Part shown: one piece after another, positions 11,998 to 13,101 of the stretch
Layout: every line of letters starts with the position of its first letter
How positions within the stretch are numbered: the stretch's first letter is position 1
Assembly: GCA_002375995.1 (NCBI GenBank)
Contig: DFNI01000025.1
Location: 1 to 13,101 of the forward strand
DNA length: 13,101 nucleotides
Direction of reading: 5' to 3'
Origin: Acetothermia bacterium UBA3571
Lineage (GTDB): Bacteria; Bipolaricaulota; Bipolaricaulia; Bipolaricaulales; Bipolaricaulaceae
The notes under the pieces: model-generated
What the model saw: the letters and a program-made list of their open reading frames with translations, nothing else
What the model was told of the DNA's origin: nothing
Databases searched by the model: none
Position numbers and translations under genes: made by a program

Positions 11998-12166
11998 TCA
12001 AGCGGGCGGGAGGCTACCGATTCCGGAATTGGGTACTTCCTCGACCGCGTACTGGATGGCGGGATTGTCCACCACGGGGAGTATTTCCTTTGGCTGGGGC
12101 CATGGGTGTAGGGAGGAAACGCGTCCCCAGACGGGCCGCTCGTATCGCTGCTTTGCGTATCCTCAT
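11998..12166 (-). pseudogene. galU: Frameshifted N-terminal fragment of UTP-glucose-1-phosphate uridylyltransferase
   Basis: Reading the minus strand from ATG 12166 gives MRIRKAAIRAARLGTRFLP followed by TPMA. After a one-base frame change in a CCCC run, it continues QPKEILPVVDNPAIQYAVEE and then SGI. This is the start of GalU (consensus K-AVIPAAGLGTR-FLP-T-K-A-QPKEMLP-VDKPAIQY-VEE). Homology stops at SGI (about 12019), and a TGA follows at 12000-11998. GalU proteins are about 290 residues, so roughly five sixths are missing. The nucleotide-binding AAGLGTR has become AARLGTR, and VDKP has become VDNP, so it is decayed beyond the frameshift. GalU makes UDP-glucose; this fragment cannot. It lies between the two toxin-antitoxin modules. 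Confidence 0.75.
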
Positions 12167-12266
12167 CGTGATCGTATGCCCTACTTCGGACTTCTTTTTA
12201 AGCATCTACTCGTAGACCCTCTCGGTCTTGTTGGCATGCGGGCGGAAGTGAATCCTCGCGGATTTG

Positions 12267-12326
12267 CCGTGGTTGGCCAAACAAGCGGAACGGTAAAACA
12301 ACCTGAACGTCAAAATTCAAGATGCG
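12267..12326 (+). repeat. Dispersed repeat, copy 3
   Basis: GGCCAAACAAG (12275-12285) is identical to copy 1 and again sits in the loop of a short inverted repeat (CCGT 12267-12270, ACGG 12290-12293). GTCAAAATTCAAGATGCG (12309-12326) matches the second core of the other copies. It lies 32 bases past the stop of the second, minus-strand PIN toxin and about 100 bases from the galU fragment. Confidence 0.65.
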
Positions 12327-12358
12327 AGCCCGTAGTTGTTTTCTTCAACAAGATCAGG

Positions 12359-12745
12359 CTACCAGACAGTCTCGATCTCGTATCGGGAGATCTGCGGATC
12401 GGCGGTCAAGATGGGTAACTTTTCCAGTTGGGCTTGGGCGATGAGCAGGCGATCAAAAGGGTCCCGGTGATGATCCGGGAGTGCGTAAACATGAAGGGCA
12501 TTGCTCATCTGCACGGGAAGAACCTCTATGGCGTTTGACTCCAGTTGCTTGAGAATGAACCGTTCAGGTTCATCTGGTAAACGGAGCCTCCCCAGTTTGG
12601 CCTTGATCGCTATCTCCCAACCACTTGAGGCGCTGAGAAATAGCACGTTAGTACCATCGGCGATGATCTCCCGAGCCCGAGGCGATAAACGTGGATCATC
12701 GGTGATCCACCAAAGGAACGCGTGAGTATCTAAGAGGACCTTCAT
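12359..12745 (-). CDS. vapC: VapC-like PIN-domain toxin (Phd/YefM-partnered)
   Basis: The 128-residue protein is a standard-length PIN toxin with all acidic residues: D6 (LLDTHAFLWW), E44 (SGWEIAIK, the typical SxWE), D95 and D98 (HHRDPFDRLLIAQA) and D116 (TADPQI). The RDPFDRLLIAQA motif marks the VapC subgroup that pairs with Phd-type antitoxins. It is predicted to be an RNA endonuclease. The ATG overlaps the antitoxin TGA by 4 bases (ATGA, 12742-12745) and has no strong ribosome site of its own, so it is probably made by translational coupling. It differs clearly from the other PIN toxin here, so the two modules are not a recent duplication. Confidence 0.92.
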   Translation of the reverse strand: MKVLLDTHAFLWWITDDPRLSPRAREIIADGTNVLFLSASSGWEIAIKAKLGRLRLPDEPERFILKQLESNAIEVLPVQMSNALHVYALPDHHRDPFDRLLIAQAQLEKLPILTADPQISRYEIETVW

Positions 12746-12978
12746 TTCTCAAGGGCCTCGAGGACCGATTCGGGGAGCGGGGCGTCGAAATCAGGCGAGA
12801 TAAACACTTTCCCTTTGGCGCTCCCGGGGACTCGCTTTTGGGGGCGCTCTGTTATAGGCACAAGTCGGGCGATGGGTTTCCCCGCTCTGGCGATGATTAC
12901 CACCTCACCCGCACTTACCCGGGCAAGGAGCTTGGAGAGATGGGTCTTCGCCTCGTGGACATTCACTTGCAGGGCCAT
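12742..12978 (-). CDS. Phd/YefM-family antitoxin
   Basis: The 78-residue protein is a Phd/YefM antitoxin. QVNVHEAKTHLSKLLARVSA (4-23), then GEVVIIARAGKPIARLVPI (24-42), form the DNA-binding N-terminal domain, and the C-terminal 30 residues (ending FDAPLPESVLEALEK) would be the flexible toxin-neutralising tail. ATG 12978 has a strong GGGAGGTGGAGG ribosome site. A dyad (AACAT-N10-ATGTT) lies about 21 bases upstream, fitting autoregulation by the antitoxin or complex. It is co-translated with the PIN toxin through a 4-base overlap. Confidence 0.92.
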   Translation of the reverse strand: MALQVNVHEAKTHLSKLLARVSAGEVVIIARAGKPIARLVPITERPQKRVPGSAKGKVFISPDFDAPLPESVLEALEK

Positions 12979-12998
12979 CCTCCACCTCCCTTTGTCCT

Positions 12999-13018
12999 AA
13001 CATAGACCAAGCCATGTT
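12999..13018 (-). promoter_or_regulatory. Dyad and -10 box upstream of the Phd-type antitoxin
   Basis: AACAT (12999-13003) and ATGTT (13014-13018) form an inverted repeat with a 10-bp spacer. On the minus strand the proximal arm is part of TATGTT, a fair -10 hexamer, so binding there would block initiation. No good -35 is seen. Confidence 0.4.
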
Positions 13019-13080
13019 TGGAGGAGTCGTCTGGATGGCTTTTCCCAAGCATCTCTGAAAGCGCGCGCCGGGTCAACCCC

Positions 13081-13101
13081 CCGAAGTGCCTCGTTGAAAA
13101 T
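13081..13101 (-). repeat. Right copy of the perfect 21-bp terminal inverted repeat
   Basis: This is the exact reverse complement of bases 3-23. Read inward on the minus strand, it is followed by four different bases and then TTGAC, as at the left end. The stretch between it and the antitoxin's dyad (13019-13080) has no gene and no other structure I can support. Confidence 0.85.

Noticed and set aside
10867..12326. Integron attC sites as an explanation for the repeats beside the toxin-antitoxin pairs
   Set aside because: No paired RYYYAAC/GTTRRRY core sites flank the genes, and no integrase is present.
11936..12418. 160-codon plus-strand frame between the two toxin-antitoxin pairs
   Set aside because: It overlaps the antitoxin start, the galU fragment in antisense and the repeat; composition is not protein-like.
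1..13101. CRISPR array, tRNA or rRNA genes
   Set aside because: Reading through the intergenic regions showed no regularly spaced repeats, no cloverleaf with a TTCRA-type arm and no rRNA-like sequence.

Overview
The window is G+C-rich, densely packed DNA. It has bacterial Shine-Dalgarno sites, a clear intrinsic terminator and sigma-70-like promoters, so I read it as bacterial. Several proteins are types common in thermophilic anaerobes and archaea: a two-domain protein disulfide oxidoreductase, a FAU-1/DUF402 RNA-binding protein, RtcA, a DUF438-hemerythrin-PAS protein and an iron-sulfur flavoprotein. A thermophilic or deep-branching anaerobic bacterium fits best. A Bipolaricaulota-like lineage is only a guess.

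Left arm (1-3700): a five-gene redox operon follows a good promoter (28-55). It encodes an Rrf2 regulator with three cluster-type cysteines, a DUF438-hemerythrin-PAS protein, an AhpD-like protein with the full E-CxxC-H motif, a thioredoxin-reductase/AhpF-like flavoprotein, and a PDO. Genes overlap or nearly abut, and a 9-bp hairpin with a T-tract closes the unit. Together they look like an oxygen/NO/peroxide-sensing regulator and sensor plus a disulfide-reduction chain, with no peroxiredoxin gene in view. Next (3715-5774) is an RNA-processing pair, rtcA overlapping a FAU-1 homologue, apparently starting from a leaderless promoter. A 430-bp gap with hairpins and an unrecognised open frame follows.

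Middle (6178-10688): from a perfect TATAAT box runs a six-gene, partly overlapping operon: VOC protein, Isf-like iron-sulfur flavoprotein, NTF2/SnoaL-like protein, small cysteine-cluster protein, second VOC protein, and a YcaQ/AlkX-type DNA glycosylase. A decayed hicA fragment and a GNAT-YoaP acetyltransferase follow. Both VOC proteins lack the usual metal ligands. The set suggests handling of reactive or genotoxic small molecules, which is inference.

Right arm (10689-13101): visibly less G+C-rich accessory DNA, mostly on the minus strand. It holds two type II toxin-antitoxin pairs (AbrB-type antitoxin with PIN toxin; Phd/YefM antitoxin with PIN toxin). It also holds three copies of a dispersed repeat and gene debris recognisable only by translation: an N-terminal DUF433 antitoxin piece and a frameshifted N-terminal piece of galU. 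The repeats sit at or near the broken ends of these fragments and downstream of both toxin genes. A perfect 21-bp inverted repeat lies at the two ends of the window (3-23 and 13081-13101). It may be biological or an assembly-graph artefact.
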